Part shown: positions 47,981-59,866 of the stretch, in pieces
Numbering within the stretch: the first letter of the stretch is position 1
How the letters are laid out: every line of letters starts with the position of its first letter
NCBI RefSeq assembly: GCF_000006565.2
Contig: NC_031468.1
Location: forward strand, 1,133,747 to 1,197,746
Source: Toxoplasma gondii ME49
Taxonomy: Eukaryota > Apicomplexa > Conoidasida > Eucoccidiorida > Sarcocystidae
DNA: 64,000 bases
Reading direction: 5' to 3'
Notes under the pieces: generated by a model
Told to the model about the DNA's origin: nothing
Database searches by the model: none
Seen by the model: the letters and a program-made list of their open reading frames with translations, nothing else
Translations under genes and position numbers: made by a program

Positions 47981-49000
47981 GTATATATATATATATAAAT
48001 ATATATGTACTGTGCGTATGTATTTATGTACGTACGCTTGTATGTATGTATGTATGTTTGTATGCATGTATGTATGTTTCTGTATAAATGTATGTATATG
48101 CATGTTTGTGTATGTAGGTGCATGTACAAGTATGTTTGTTGTCGCTGTAGGTATGCTTTTTTGTGTTTGACGAGTTGATGTTTTCGTTTTCAGTCGCTTT
48201 CATGAAGCGAGGAGAGACCCTCCACCGAAAGCTCTGACTTCCTGTCTGTGGCTTCTTCTGCAGGCAGAGAAATTGCTGGGTCGACCCATCTGCCTCGGAT
48301 GCGCCCGGCAACTGTCCAAGTACCGGAAAGATCCGAGCATGTGAGAAGCAGGCACTCGCTGGGGGGCTGTACAGACACTGGAAGCGGTCTGCTTTCCCGC
48401 GAGAAAGGTGGAGCGTGCCTGTCATTTCTTCGCGTCGTCCAGTTTCTCGTCTTTAGACACAAGAAAGGTCGCCCCAGGTGGCTTTCTGTGCATGTGTTTC
48501 TGTGTTCCTACGCATGCGGTCGCCCTTCTCAGTAGTTCATTGCTTCGCGTCTGCGTCTCTGTGGCCGGGCGCGAGCCCAGAATCGCCAGGGCAAGAACTT
48601 TCAGTCAAAACTCGTTTTCAAAGATTGGTTTCTTGAATAATCTCATCCGCACTCGCAGCTTTATCCTTTGCATGTATTAAAATCTGTCCTCTCTGCTGGC
48701 AAAAGAACTGACGCGATGTCCTGGTTCCTAGTGCCTCTAGTGAACTCCTGTGGTCTCGTCCTAAATACGCAGTGAAGTAACGAGATACAAGGAACTTGAC
48801 AGACAGTGTTCGATTCATACAAACGACTTTTTTCGTCTGCCTCGGTGTTCTCGATCCTTTTCTCTCCATTTCTCTACCTCCCTATGTACCCGTTTCCGTG
48901 GCTCCCCTCCATGAGCCTCTTCATGTGAAGCTGTGTTCACACCTTTCCGTATAAATATAACTACGTCTGTATATCTCTTCTCGTCTATTTGTAGAAATAG

Positions 49001-49039
<39 letters not shown>

Positions 49040-52000
49040 TGTGCGGGTGTGGCTGCTTTTGTGTGCACGTACGCCGCTGTGGTTAAGGAATTCCTTTGTT
49101 TTTCTTTTCTTTTTCAGCTGTCGGTACTGCAAGTGTTGGTCGGCCTGGAACGAAGCTCAGGAGTGCGAACGCTGTCGCTCTCGCATTCAACGGTGAGGAG
49201 ACAGCCGCGAGAGAAGGGAGAGAAGACGAAGGCGAATTGAGGGAGGAGAGCAGACGGGAGAGAGAAGACAAGGAAGAGGGGAAAGAGGAAACACTGGAAA
49301 ACGTTTTGCCGAAGGGGAAGGAAAGTAGACAACGAAGAGGAAGTGGAAGGAAGACACACGTTGTCGAGACTGCTTGTTCCACCGGCATCGTCTGCGTGTC
49401 TCGTGACGAAGAAGATACGAGAACTGTAGAGGAAGGCTGTTGTCTCCAAAGAGAGGATGCCTGCTAGTCCACGACGGCCTTGTGAGCGTAGAGTCATATC
49501 TCAGGAGTTGTGTTCTCTAGCTGTTGATGCAGTTGTCTGCTTTTCTCTCCAGACACGGAATGCCCCGAAGATGCGAGAAATGCGGCGTGGAAGCAGCCTT
49601 TCCGCGCGCATCAACGCCTCAGGAGGGCGAAAAGGGGGAGACGCAGGCCCCAGAGCTTCTTTGCTTTCTCTGCGCCTTCGCAGCGAAGAAGGCGCTGCTT
49701 CTGCAGCAGAGATCGAAAATCCGAGCGCAGCAAACACTGCAGCTCCTGCAACCTGGGCGCGTTGACGCCGCAGCTCTCGAGCTCGACCACGTACCCAGAG
49801 GCCTGCTCAGTGGACGCAGGGAAACGGTGAGGCGAACCGGAAGCCTTTTCGTCTTTCAGTCCACCGAAGAGGCGGGAGGGAAGGAAGGGAGAGAGGCCAA
49901 CAGGGCAAAAGAACGGAGAAAGGCGAAGGGGAGAAAGAACGTGAGGGCGAGCAGAGGAGCGCGAGAAACAGAGAGACAGTGTAAGAGAGCCGATGGTGGG
50001 AAAAAGAAGAAGCATTTCGTTTTGAGAAGCGAGTCTGATGCCGCCGGCCTGCTTCGGTTGCTTTTCCCTCAGCTTGGTCAGGAGACAGGGGAGCTCCCGA
50101 AAGAAGAAGACGCTGCGGCGAAACCTGCGTCTTTTTGGAAACAACACGCACAGACTCTTCAGCAGCAAAATGAAGAATTTCTGCAACAATTGCAACAAAT
50201 GCAGCAGCAGCTGCTCCATAAAGATTTGGCAATGCAAGTACGTGCAGAGAAGAGACACCTGAGTTTTGACAGACAAGCGAAGAAAGCACACGCCCTCGAC
50301 CAGTGCAGTGATGCAGAAAATTCGTGGATTCTGGTGTCGCTTCTGCTGCCCATGAACGAAACGACGCCGCTGCACAACTCGAGTGGGAAGAAGCAACCGA
50401 AAGAAACTCTTTTTTCTGGCTTTTGTTCCTGTCCGTGTCATTTGTTCTCCTCGTTTCTCGTATTATGCCTGGCGCTCTTCGTCGTCCTTCGAGTGCCTCG
50501 GATCTTTGCCAGTTTCCGTGCGCCTGACGGGAAACGCGCCTGCTTCGTTCGTTCTTTCTCCCGCGGGTTCCGGGGTGTATAGACAGCTGATTACCGGGGA
50601 AGACTCGCACAGACTGGTGCTCGCTGTGTTTTTTCAGGAGCAACAACAAGAGAAGAAGGAGCAGCAGCAGGCCCTGCAGCAAGACCTCCTTCAAGAGAAG
50701 CGTCGCAACCAACAACTGGTAGAGACTCGAGGCTCTCGTGTGCAAGAGAGAAAGAGGAAACAGAGGCGAGAGAGAAAAACACAAAAAGCGAAGAGAAAGA
50801 GAGACAGGCATTGAAAGATGTATGCCTCTAGAGAGACAAAGACAACTGCGGAGAAAGAGAGACTTTTATGCAGAGATCAAGCGAGTTCTACGCATATACA
50901 AATGTATTATTATCTATGACATATTATATACATATATACATATATATGTATATATTTTATGTGAAAAAACTACAGAGGCAAGGGGTGGAGAGAGAACTAA
51001 TGAACACTGACGAGGACAATATTTCTATATTTGTCCCTGTTTCCTGCGCCGTCGTTCAAGGAGCAGGCTTGCGACCGTCTGCGTATCTCCGACACCTTCT
51101 TAGCTCTCCTCTGTTCACCTCCTTTGCTGTGTCTGCTCGTTTCTGCTCTTTCTGTCCTCTCTGTTTTAAGGTTTCTCTTTCGTCTTGATTCCTTTTTTCC
51201 TCAGCTTCTGGACTTGAAACGAGCGTCGGCGGAGCAGGAGGCGCAGGCCGCAAAAGCAGCTGCCGACCAGCGGCGAACAGAAGAAACTCACTTGGTGAGA
51301 ATCGACTTCCTCCAAAGGATTCTTGCCCCAGTCGCGTTCAAGTGTTTTCAACTGTGGATCTAGAAAAGCATCAACGCGGAGAGACCAGAAAAAACCTCGA
51401 GGCGAGCCAGCGGGGAAGGGTGGCAAAAATAATACAGGGAAGGAACTTCTTGCGCTACAGAGAGAATTCAAAGGAAATAATTGTAGTGAAAGAGAATGGA
51501 AAAAAGAGCCAAAACGTTTACGCTCAATCTACGCAGTGCCATGAATGTCTACGTACACAGGTAGACGTGCATGTACGTTCGTTTGTCTATCTCATGCTCT
51601 CACATGAAAAAAAAATATACATAAAGATATATATATATATATATATATATATGCCCATTGCTTGGTGGGGGTACACGGGTGGGGTAAGCACAGTTGATGG
51701 GGATGAAAAAGTAGATTGTGACGAGGGAAATAGTGGGCAAGGGGGCGGTTTTCTTATGTTTTCCGGATCTCTGCAGGGCCTCTCAAATGCACTGCACGAG
51801 TGCATTGACCAGCTGAAGCGCAAAAACGAAGAACTCGAGTTGGAGAACAAACGGTGAGAGCAAGGGAGAAGAGAAACTAAGAGAGGAAAGTCGACAGGAA
51901 GAGGAGAGCCCGCACTCATCTCGCTTCCACCTACGCAAATCACCTTCACTCCACCTCGCTGTGTACATGGGGGAAATTACGAGTCGTTGCCTCTCTACCA

Positions 52001-53975
52001 TTGTTCGGTTCCACCTTTGTATCTACCGATGGATCTGTCCGTATATTTAGCTACGTCTACATCTGTGTATCTGTCTACATAAATATATATATATATATAT
52101 ATCTACCTATTTATCTGTCTGTCGATATGAATCTATCTGGATATGGATATATATATATATATGTATATATATTTGCACGTCGATCTACAGTTTTGAAAAC
52201 TCTTCACAGACATACACCTCGAATTTCTAGAGATGATGCTGGTGCAAATCCAGGTATGGCTACGTCTCATCTACCGTATCCCGTGTTAATATGGATATAT
52301 CGAGGCGACATAATATTTTCGCACAAATATATACATATAGATAGATACATACGTACAGATCTGAGTGTATACACATTAAGTATCTCTCCACTATTTTCGC
52401 ACAAAAAGATATATATATATATATATGTATATGAATACATATCACATGCGGGTATGAATGTGCCAATGGATATCTGCAGGTGCACATTGGAGGCACAGCA
52501 GTTGAAGAGGCAGAACCACGCGTTAGTGCGAGAGGCGGAGAACGCGAGAAAGGAACTGTCTTCTGTGACTTCTGCTCGTGACTCGGCATTGTCTTCGCGA
52601 GAAGCTGCGAATTCAGAGATTTCTGCGCTCGAGGCGGCTCTCAGCGCTGCACAGAAAGAATTGGCAGAGACACAGAAGAAACTGGCTGCACTGGAGACCG
52701 AGCTAGCTGCCGCCCACGCTGAGGTGTACAAACAGCGACGCGCGGGGGTTCCGCCGGGAGACGGTGTAGAAGGCAAGAGAGAGTTGACGGACGAACGAGA
52801 ACGGGAGAGAGAAACAGAGAAAAAGGCAGACAGAGAACACGGCAGCCACGAGCACAGTGGCGAGGAGGAAGAGAAGGAGAGGGAGAAGGATCAAGAAGAG
52901 AATGGAGCGAAGGGAGAAGCGAAGAGAGATGAGAAGGCTGGAGAGGAGACGGACGAGAAGGAAGGGGAGAAGGAGAAAGAGGAGAAAGAAGAGAAGGGAG
53001 AGGCGAAGAGAGATGAGAAGGCTGGAGAGGAGACAGACGACAAGGAAGGGGAGAAGGAGAAGAAAAAAGAGGATCTCCTATCACAGGAAGCCGGAAGGAA
53101 AGGAGTATCTGGGAAGAACAAGAAACGGCGTTTGGCGCGCGGTCGAGAAGCGAACCAAGAGAACGGGGAGGTAGAAACTGTCGAGAGGAGAGGCGAAGCG
53201 ACTATCCCCCAAGAGAAGGCAGAAAGAGACCCAGAAGGGGATCAGGGCGGTGCCGATCCGGAGTGCACGCCTGCGTGTACAGACCCCCCGGCGCCGGAGG
53301 TGAGCGAGGGTGCGCCTGCAGCCGCGGAGACTGGCGAGTCTTCCTCGAGGGAGGAGGACGCGGTTCCGAAGGCCTCCTCTGAAGACGAGACGGGGAAAAA
53401 GAACAAGAGAAAGAGGAGACGAGAAGACTCGACAGACGAGGGGAAGAGGCATGCGGCGGAGCCGCAGAGAGGAGACGGCGAAACAAAGGAAAACGACGGA
53501 CACACTCCTATCCGCGATGAAACAGAACGAGAAACAGAGACGACCGGGAATCCTGCGAACGGACAGAAAGGGACGATTGAGGCAGCGCCTGAAGAAAATG
53601 GAGAGAAAGAAGAAAGCGGTACTCATGGCGAAGCAGAACAAGCAGAGCAGAAGGAAGACGACGACCAAGACGACGAAGAGACGCTTCTAGCGGATGTCGC
53701 TGCTACGAAAATCAGCAAACGCGGGGGCAGGAAGGCGTCTGTACAGCGGCGGAAACCAAAGGCGAAGGTACGGCTTCAGAGGGCTGGTATCGACATTAGC
53801 AACGCCCATGTCTATTTGTTTCCTTTGTGCCTCCAACTGGAACCCCTGGAATCATTCTCATGCACTTCTTCGCACATCTATACAGGTTGTCTTTTCTGAC
53901 ACACAGCAATCTGTGATCATCGAGCTACTACGCTTAATAATATCTATATACATCTATATTATGTTGCTCTCTCTC

Positions 53976-54022
<47 letters not shown>

Positions 54023-54093
54023 AGGCAGTATATGCATCTCTGTATATTTCGGTATGCACATTGTAGTTTCGAGGTGTGGTTGATTACCATATC

Positions 54094-54128
<35 letters not shown>

Positions 54129-54265
54129 GGGAATACACGAGTTTCAATGGATGGTGTGGACGCGTGTTCGGTTTATTTTCATGTCTGTGTGGGTGAGAGT
54201 GAAACGGTGTTTCTTCGTCTGTTTTGATGTTCCGCTTGTCCTGCCAGGCGAGTCGAAGGAGGTGA
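45165..54265 (+). CDS. FAM76: FAM76-type zinc-finger/coiled-coil protein with Arg/Glu/Ser-rich N-terminal extension, 10 exons
   Basis: Exons 45165-47822, 48264-48340, 49118-49192, 49553-49826, 50073-50237, 50638-50718, 51205-51294, 51777-51853, 52480-53767 and probably 54248-54265 are all phase-consistent, giving about 1600 residues. Residues 1-837 are disordered and rich in Arg, Glu, Asp and Ser, with RREQEG repeats, then a Pro/Gly/Ala-rich stretch. Residues ~838-975 form a Cys array: CLNC, CSGC, CKHC, CLGC, CRYC, CERC, then HGMPRRCEKCG and LLCFLC. Its order, including G.P..CE.C and the C-terminal C..C pair, matches the zinc domain of metazoan FAM76A/B. Exons 5-8 encode Gln-rich coiled coils, also as in FAM76, and exon 9 another coiled coil followed by a Lys/Glu-rich tail. 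Human FAM76B is a nuclear-speckle protein, and the Arg-rich extension would suit a nuclear RNA-processing role (inference). The last exon (ASRRR then stop) rests on a strong acceptor; otherwise translation ends at 53899. Confidence 0.85.
47929..47978. repeat. (AT)25 microsatellite in FAM76-type intron 1
   Basis: Fifty bases of uninterrupted AT, followed by shorter TA and TATG runs to about 48100, all inside intron 1 (47823-48263). Frames reading Tyr-Ile repeats through it are artefacts. Confidence 0.95.
49006..49036. repeat. (TA)n microsatellite, FAM76-type intron 2
   Basis: A 31-base TA run about 80 bp upstream of the exon 3 acceptor. Confidence 0.9.
51627..51652. repeat. (AT)n microsatellite, FAM76-type intron 7
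   Basis: A 26-base AT run between exons 7 and 8. Further short runs lie in intron 8 at 52083-52102, 52149-52160 and 52409-52424. Confidence 0.9.
52910..53077 (+). repeat. 84-bp tandem duplication inside exon 9 of the FAM76-type gene
   Basis: Two adjacent copies, starting at 52910 and 52994, each encode 28 residues beginning KGEAKRDEKAGEETD. The period is a multiple of three, so the frame is kept. The copies differ at a few positions and the second degenerates at its end. Confidence 0.75.
53980..54128. repeat. (AT)n microsatellite pair in last intron of FAM76-type gene
   Basis: An (AT)20 run at 53980-54019 and interrupted TA runs at 54094-54128 flank a short unique stretch, upstream of the putative last exon at 54248. 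Confidence 0.9.
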
Positions 54266-54411
54266 TTTCTCCGAGCGTCACGGAGGAAGATATTCACTCT
54301 TTTTTTCTCGCCTCTTTCCTCTCTCTGCACTCAACCAGCAAACTAGATCTACATGCATACATCAATCTACACACGCATATACTCAGGTATATCTATATCT
54401 ATCTATCTATC

Positions 54412-54468
<57 letters not shown>

Positions 54469-56033
54469 AAGTATACTCATGGACAGATGTGCGTATACGA
54501 GTAAATCTGTGTGTGTGTGTGGCAGTGGAGGTCCACGCATGCGTTTACGTTTGCAGTGCTGCGTCTTTTGCATGCATCGGATTGCATATTCGGATTTTGT
54601 CTGCGGGGTGTGTGTTCTTGGCGTTTTGGAATGTCTCCGTGGCTGGAGAGGAGAGGGAGTCGTGAGCATGTCTCAAAGACAGCGGGGCCGTCAGGTTCTT
54701 GTTCTCTGGCTTTTCCGTCTTCACGGGTGGTGCCTTGTTCGGAAGAGCAGCCTTTAGAGAAAAAAGATCCGTGTCTCCCCGTGAACACAAGAGGCCTTTT
54801 CCTCCCCTCGCATCCTCTGTGCCGCACGAGTGTGGGGTCCGACCGTGGCTTTCTCTCTCTTGTTTGCGGACCTCTTGTTTCCATTCGTCGTGCATGAGAA
54901 TTCTCTTCTCGCCTACTCGCTCCTTGTCACTGTATCGTCTATGTATACGTATCGTCTATGTATACGTATCGTCTATGTATACGTAAATAAAACTGTGTAC
55001 CTAAAAGTACGTGTGTACATAAACACTTGTCCACATGCACAAGTATATGTGTATATATACAGACACGTGCACATGTGCTTGAGAATGGGTCCTCGGCCTC
55101 CGTGGCAGGAAAGGCCGAGCAAGCGCGCGCGTTCAGCGGACATTTACAGGAGACAACGACCCAAGCAGATTTTTTTCTGTCTGTAGGACAGTTCGCGTTT
55201 TTTGCACCAAACAACCGTCAATTTCCCGCGTTTCCAGCGCAGAAGAGCCGCAGAAAACGCGTCGTTGATCGTCCCCAGAGACGCGAGGCTGTGCATGCAG
55301 TTGAAGAAGCATGCACAGTGACGAACGGACTCGTGGAATATGTCTCTCGACTTGACAAATCCCTGCATAGAGAGATGGAGAGACAGAGGTACATATGGAT
55401 ACGAATGTGAAGAAATACAAGTGGTGATCCATCTGCAGATAGAGAATCAAGTGGACATGCAGAGCTAGATACAGAGAGAAAAGTCAGTAGATGTTCAGTG
55501 ATAGATACATAGATCAGTAAACGGATGCACGGACACAGTTATTGAGGTAGGGAAATGGGCGTACATAAATAGATACACAGACAGAAAGATGTAGGCCTCA
55601 AATTCTACACATGCAACGAGTGACAGGGCCATCACGCATGTAGAAAGTCTTAGAGGTTTGGGGACTTTGATATTTTGAATCTCCACTTTGTTACACATCT
55701 CGTTGTGCTCGGCAGGGAAGTCAGGGAGAGCCATGTGGCATCTAAGGTGATTTGAGCAAGATCTCTTCACAAGCATTCACCTCGAAAACTTACAGTGAAT
55801 GCCGACTGTGGGGCAGAATGTTTAAACATATATATATATATATATATATAAATTTTTATATTTATGTATATACATATATATGAGGTTCATATGGATGCAT
55901 TTTCGTACCTAACTGTAGATACACACGTTTCTAAAAGAAAAGTACGTCTTGCAGAGTGCCAGGCGTCCGGTAAGCCCACAATCCCTGAATACGCGCGGGC
56001 GGAGTCCTACACATACATGCCTACTTACATACG

Positions 56034-56066
<33 letters not shown>

Positions 56067-57498
56067 CATGCATATGCTGCATCTAGACACCGACGGGAAT
56101 TCTTTGCCGTACACGTGTGTCGCGTTCCTCGTAAAAGGATTTCTGTGTAGAGCACGGAGTTTTGCGGCTGTTAACGTCGTCAAGGTTCCTCGGCAAATCT
56201 ATTTTGGGGCCTTGGCTACGTGGAAGATTGAAGCATCTGGTGAAACACGGAAAAGATCCTGTGTGAAACACCCCTGTTCTCCGTCAAGTGTCACTACACG
56301 AACGGCTTGTCTCGTTGCTGTCTTCATGCACCTCTTCTGCACGCGTCTGCATCCGAACTGAGTAGCGGATATTTCTGTTATCCTAAATTTTCTATGTAGG
56401 ACACAGATATGCACTTGAGCAGAAGTGTAAGTTACTTGACACTAAATGTAAGCCTCTATTTTCACGTGTGCATCTGCGCCTATACACATATATATACACA
56501 CTTGCAGCTGTGCAGTTAAGTACAAATATAAGTATACACTTATCTACCTGTATGCATATGCTTGTGCATGCATGTCTATCCATCCGCCTGCAGACTCTTT
56601 GAGTGAGTGAGAATGCCTGCAAAGTGGCGTTGAATACGCTGTCTGGAAGTTCCAGAGGGTCCGGACGTAGGGGAAGGTTGTCAGAGTTTCAGTTTTCAGA
56701 GACAGCGGAGACAGGTTTGACGCACACAGAGTTTGTGCTCCGATTTCGACACCGGTACAGAGAACGCACATCTCCTAAGCGTCTTCGGGGATCCAGCGAC
56801 GCGGCTGGACCCTGAAGTCGTTCATGAGACCCAAAAGGGTAGGAAAGGCTTGGGACGTCTAGACTCGTACAGAGAAACGCATGCATTCCCGAAAGAATCG
56901 GATTCGTGTCTTTCGAAATTTCTTCTTCGACTGCTCTCACGGAGCCCGCGAAACGCCTTGACGGCGCGTTGCAATCCAGAAGAGACCTCAAGCTCTGTCG
57001 AAACACCGCAGAGTGAGAACTGCAGTATTGCTTGTCCCTTTCAAGACACTCCGCCTAAGTTTTGTCGTTCAGTCTTGTCTTTGTCACCTGAAAACTCCAC
57101 GAGAAAGATCCCGAAACCTCTACCCCCCGAAAGGACATAGACGCCTTTCGACCCCAGTCGGCGTCCACGGCTCCTTTCTCGTCGCGACGCGTGCTCTCTC
57201 TGCCTCAGAGACGAACGTCCAACCTGTCTCGTCCAGTTTTTTCGTCGAGCTCGAAACAACACCCCGAAGGCGCTTTTTCTGTCCGAATGATGAACACACG
57301 ACCCAGCAGCACGCTCCGTCGTTTACGCCACACCCCACGCAAAATCCCGAGTCTTCCTGCACAGGGAGACATACATAGTGACCATTTCTTCGCGAGCGAG
57401 AAGTGCGTAAGGTTTCTCCGTGCATAATGCAGTCACCGGGTGAGAGGCGCAATGCGGGGGCGGGTAAGCCGCATGCGGCGTGCTTTTCTCGAGTGAAT
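54266..57498. other. Convergent intergenic region with microsatellites
   Basis: It lies between the 3' ends of the FAM76-type gene (plus) and RPS28 (minus). It holds AT runs at about 54412-54468, 55831-55850 and 56037-56062, a 17-bp tandem repeat, and many TGCATG-containing words. Plus-strand frames such as 56733-57140 (135 codons) lack any recognised domain, and I call no gene. Confidence 0.45.
54932..54982. repeat. 17-bp tandem repeat, three perfect copies
   Basis: The unit GTATCGTCTATGTATAC is repeated at 54932, 54949 and 54966 without mismatch, in spacer sequence. Confidence 0.95.
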
Positions 57499-57705
57499 TT
57501 ATCTGAGGCGACGAGCCTCACGTTCTGTTTCCAAAAGAGCAAGAATGTCGCCTTCTCTGACGGGGCCCTTAACGTTGCGAATCAACGAACGGCCAGCGAG
57601 GTCAGTTTCGTCAGCCATGAAAGTCACGCGAACCTGCAGAACCCCTCCGCGGCTGCCAGTTCTTCCCAACACCTTCTCGACCTTTGCGAGCTTCGGCTGC
57701 TCCAT
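57499..57705 (-). CDS. RPS28: 40S ribosomal protein S28 (eS28)
   Basis: Cytosolic small-subunit ribosomal protein near the mRNA exit region. The 68-residue product matches the family almost end to end: [24 protein letters not shown], then [14 protein letters not shown] and the invariant tail [12 protein letters not shown]. The start ATG at 57705 gives MEQPKLAK, about the family's usual length. The frame is open upstream, but that sequence is Ser/Phe-rich and not conserved. The coding region is one exon; an intron in the 5' leader cannot be excluded. TRP-1- and TRP-2-like promoter motifs lie 170-330 bp upstream, in line with co-regulated ribosomal-protein genes. Confidence 0.95.
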   Translation of the reverse strand: MEQPKLAKVEKVLGRTGSRGGVLQVRVTFMADETDLAGRSLIRNVKGPVREGDILALLETEREARRLR

Positions 57706-57872
57706 CTTGCGGAAAAGTGGCGAGGAAAATGCGCAGAAGCAACCCCAAACGAGACGCGAGGAAGGCGAGTGAGAAAGAAAAGAGAAAACACAAATGCGTG
57801 GCGCGAAGGTGTGGGAAAAGCGGGAAGAAACGGGAAAGAGAGCCCCGAAAGGCATGCCGAACAGTCAGCACC

Positions 57873-57880
57873 TGCATGCG
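57873..57880. promoter_or_regulatory. TRP-2-like motif TGCATGCG
   Basis: Exact match to the Toxoplasma ribosomal-protein element (T/C)GCATGC(G/A), about 170 bp upstream of the RPS28 start. The consensus is recalled from memory. Confidence 0.65.
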
Positions 57881-57917
57881 CCCGCCACGCAGGACGGGAA
57901 GGTCCCCGGCTGAGTCT

Positions 57918-57932
57918 CCGAATATAAGGCGA
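57918..57932 (-). promoter_or_regulatory. TRP-1-like motif
   Basis: The minus strand reads TCGCCTTATATTCGG, one mismatch from the Toxoplasma ribosomal-protein element TRP-1 (TCGGCTTATATTCGG, recalled from memory). It lies 213 bp upstream of the RPS28 ATG and in the gene's orientation. Confidence 0.75.
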
Positions 57933-58024
57933 TTCCCTACTGCGACGCGATAGACGAGGCTGGAGAACAGGCGGGCAGTTTGTCGCAGGTTTTCTGTGCA
58001 ATGCTCACGGTCCAGCAGGTTTTG

Positions 58025-58032
58025 TGCATGCA
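58025..58032. promoter_or_regulatory. Second TRP-2-like motif TGCATGCA
   Basis: Matches (T/C)GCATGC(G/A) about 320 bp upstream of the RPS28 start, just beyond the stop codon of the neighbouring gene. Confidence 0.5.
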
Positions 58033-58040
58033 CACTTTTG

Positions 58041-59120
58041 TCAAAACGGCGAGGTGGTGAGGCGGAATTTTCCCGTCTCTCTCGAAAAGGTGCAGTTTGC
58101 CGGGGATCTCTGGCGGTCTAGGAAGTTGTCCAGGCGTTGCCGCTGTCCTGAATGATTGTGGGCAGTCATTCCTGGCGTCGTCGTGTACAGAACAACGGAA
58201 TTGTCTGGAAGACACCGAGTATCAAAGTCGTAGATGCACAGATGGACATAATTGACCGTTGTACAGTTTGTGAGAAGCTGCACTCTCTACCCAGGCCACC
58301 TATCGTTCTGAGAAGGGAGAAAGCCCGAGAATTGGTGGAGGAAACGCCTTTATTGAAAGATGAGACACAGGCACAGCTTAGTGACCTGTCTTACCGGATT
58401 CTTCACACCCGCAATACAATTCGAATGAAGGGCGTGTCTGTTTTTACTAGACATCTTAATTTTTCACAAATCCGAGAAGCAAACGATTTTTCTCCCGTTC
58501 GTGGGCGCCTCTCCAAAGGGTGCTAGGCCTTCTTCCCCTTTCCGCCGGGCAACGAAGAAAGAACTAGAGATAGACAAACAGCGGGAGAGGGAAAACGCTC
58601 CTCTCCCATGCGCTGCTCTGCCCGCAGGGTGCGCCTGTTCCGGGACACAGGCTGCCTGCGATCGGAAGAGCCAGATTCGTATACATCTGCGAAGACGTCG
58701 CGAAAGAATTCCTTTGGATGCCTGAAATCAACGGCAGACGAGAAGCACGCATCCTTGTGTCTCTATCTATGGAGAAATGTCGGGGGAAAGCTGGATGTAG
58801 ATGCTTTCGCCCAAGGAAAAGGTTGAAACGTCCTGCAGAAAACTGCATTCTGTCTAGATGTACACAGATTTACGTAAGCTATCCTTTTTTCAAGTGTAAA
58901 TCTGTGTCGAAAAGTTGAAGGAGGCCGTTGAAGTCCTCGTACCTCGCGCTCTCCAATTTTAACCAGCACTTTCGACTACCCATCAACGAAAGCACATGTA
59001 CGCGTACAACTATATATATATATATGTACATGCACATGTTTATATCTTGGAAACAAAATGTGAAACGCGTTTCTCTGAAGATTCGCAATGTAAATGCAGA
59101 AATAAAATCTCTCTTTCTCT

Positions 59121-59164
<44 letters not shown>

Positions 59165-59428
59165 CTGCTGGCAAAGCGGAACTTGAAAGAGTTTGATGAC
59201 TCTGTCTTCTTCAACTTGGATTTCAGCCTCCCAATCTCCGAAGTTTGTCAGGAAAGCCAACTTAGAGCCCCCTGCATGCACGTCTGTTGCAGAATTTCGT
59301 CGCCTTTCTTCGATTTCTTTCAACTGACCCTGAGCTGCAAGGCGTTCAGATGCCGAGACACGCTCAGAAGCTTCGTAAATCGATTCAAAGATCTGTCTCC
59401 TAACAGAATCATCCATAGGTGCACGCAT
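58041..59428 (-). CDS. Unrecognised minus-strand gene between RPS28 and DNAI1 (provisional)
   Basis: Two segments look clearly coding. The first runs from an ATG at 59428 (MRAPMDDSVRRQ) to about 59182 and encodes a charged helical region followed by LAFLTNFGDWEAEIQVEED. The last, about 58277-58041, encodes VNYVHLCIYDFDTRCLPDNS and ends LTTSPF. A short exon at about 58975-58943 (SKVLVKIGERE) would link them in phase 0, but the donor after the first segment (CAA|GTTCCG) is weak. If unspliced, the first frame runs into an (AT)20 tract at 59123-59162, which more likely lies in an intron. I recognise no family. The start is only 438 bp from the divergent DNAI1 start, suggesting a shared promoter. 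Confidence 0.4.
59123..59162. repeat. (AT)20 microsatellite
   Basis: Forty bases of uninterrupted AT, probably intronic to the minus-strand gene that overlaps it. Confidence 0.95.
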
Positions 59429-59866
59429 CGCTGAGTGCAGTCTTTTTTGCTTCGGCGTCAAAAGCGTGCTGCTCAGTCGAGAGCTCTTTCTTGGTTCTTA
59501 AAACCGATCAGCCCCTCTCCATCTGAAAATCTTTCTTCTCCGGGGAGCGGAGCATACCCCTACCTATATATATATATATATATATATACATATGATACAA
59601 GAAATCTTTATTCTATTTTCATCGATTTAGAGATAGCTTGTTTTCTGTCAGCAGTCTTCGTTTAATGCTCGTTTCTGAGGAGCTCACAGGGAACAGCCGC
59701 TACAAGAAAGCATTAAAAAAGCAGAAAACGCAATCGGAGACACGCAGCAGCTCTCTCCCATCGCTCCCCCGCAGGATGCCGCTGCCGTCGACCCTCAGGC
59801 GTTCTTCCTGAATCCAGCTCGCTGTCGTTCTTCATCTCCCTGGATTTCGGACTATATGCGAACAAA
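59429..59866. promoter_or_regulatory. Divergent promoter region of the provisional gene and DNAI1
   Basis: This 438-bp spacer separates two start codons facing away from each other. It contains one AT run at about 59571-59588 and no gene. Regulation in both directions is inferred from geometry. Confidence 0.45.

Larger units (their letters stand above)
57706..58040 (-). promoter_or_regulatory. RPS28 promoter/5' leader region
   Basis: Only 335 bp separate the RPS28 start from the stop of the next upstream minus-strand gene. The interval holds one TRP-1-like and two TRP-2-like motifs, listed separately, so it is almost certainly the RPS28 promoter. Confidence 0.75.
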
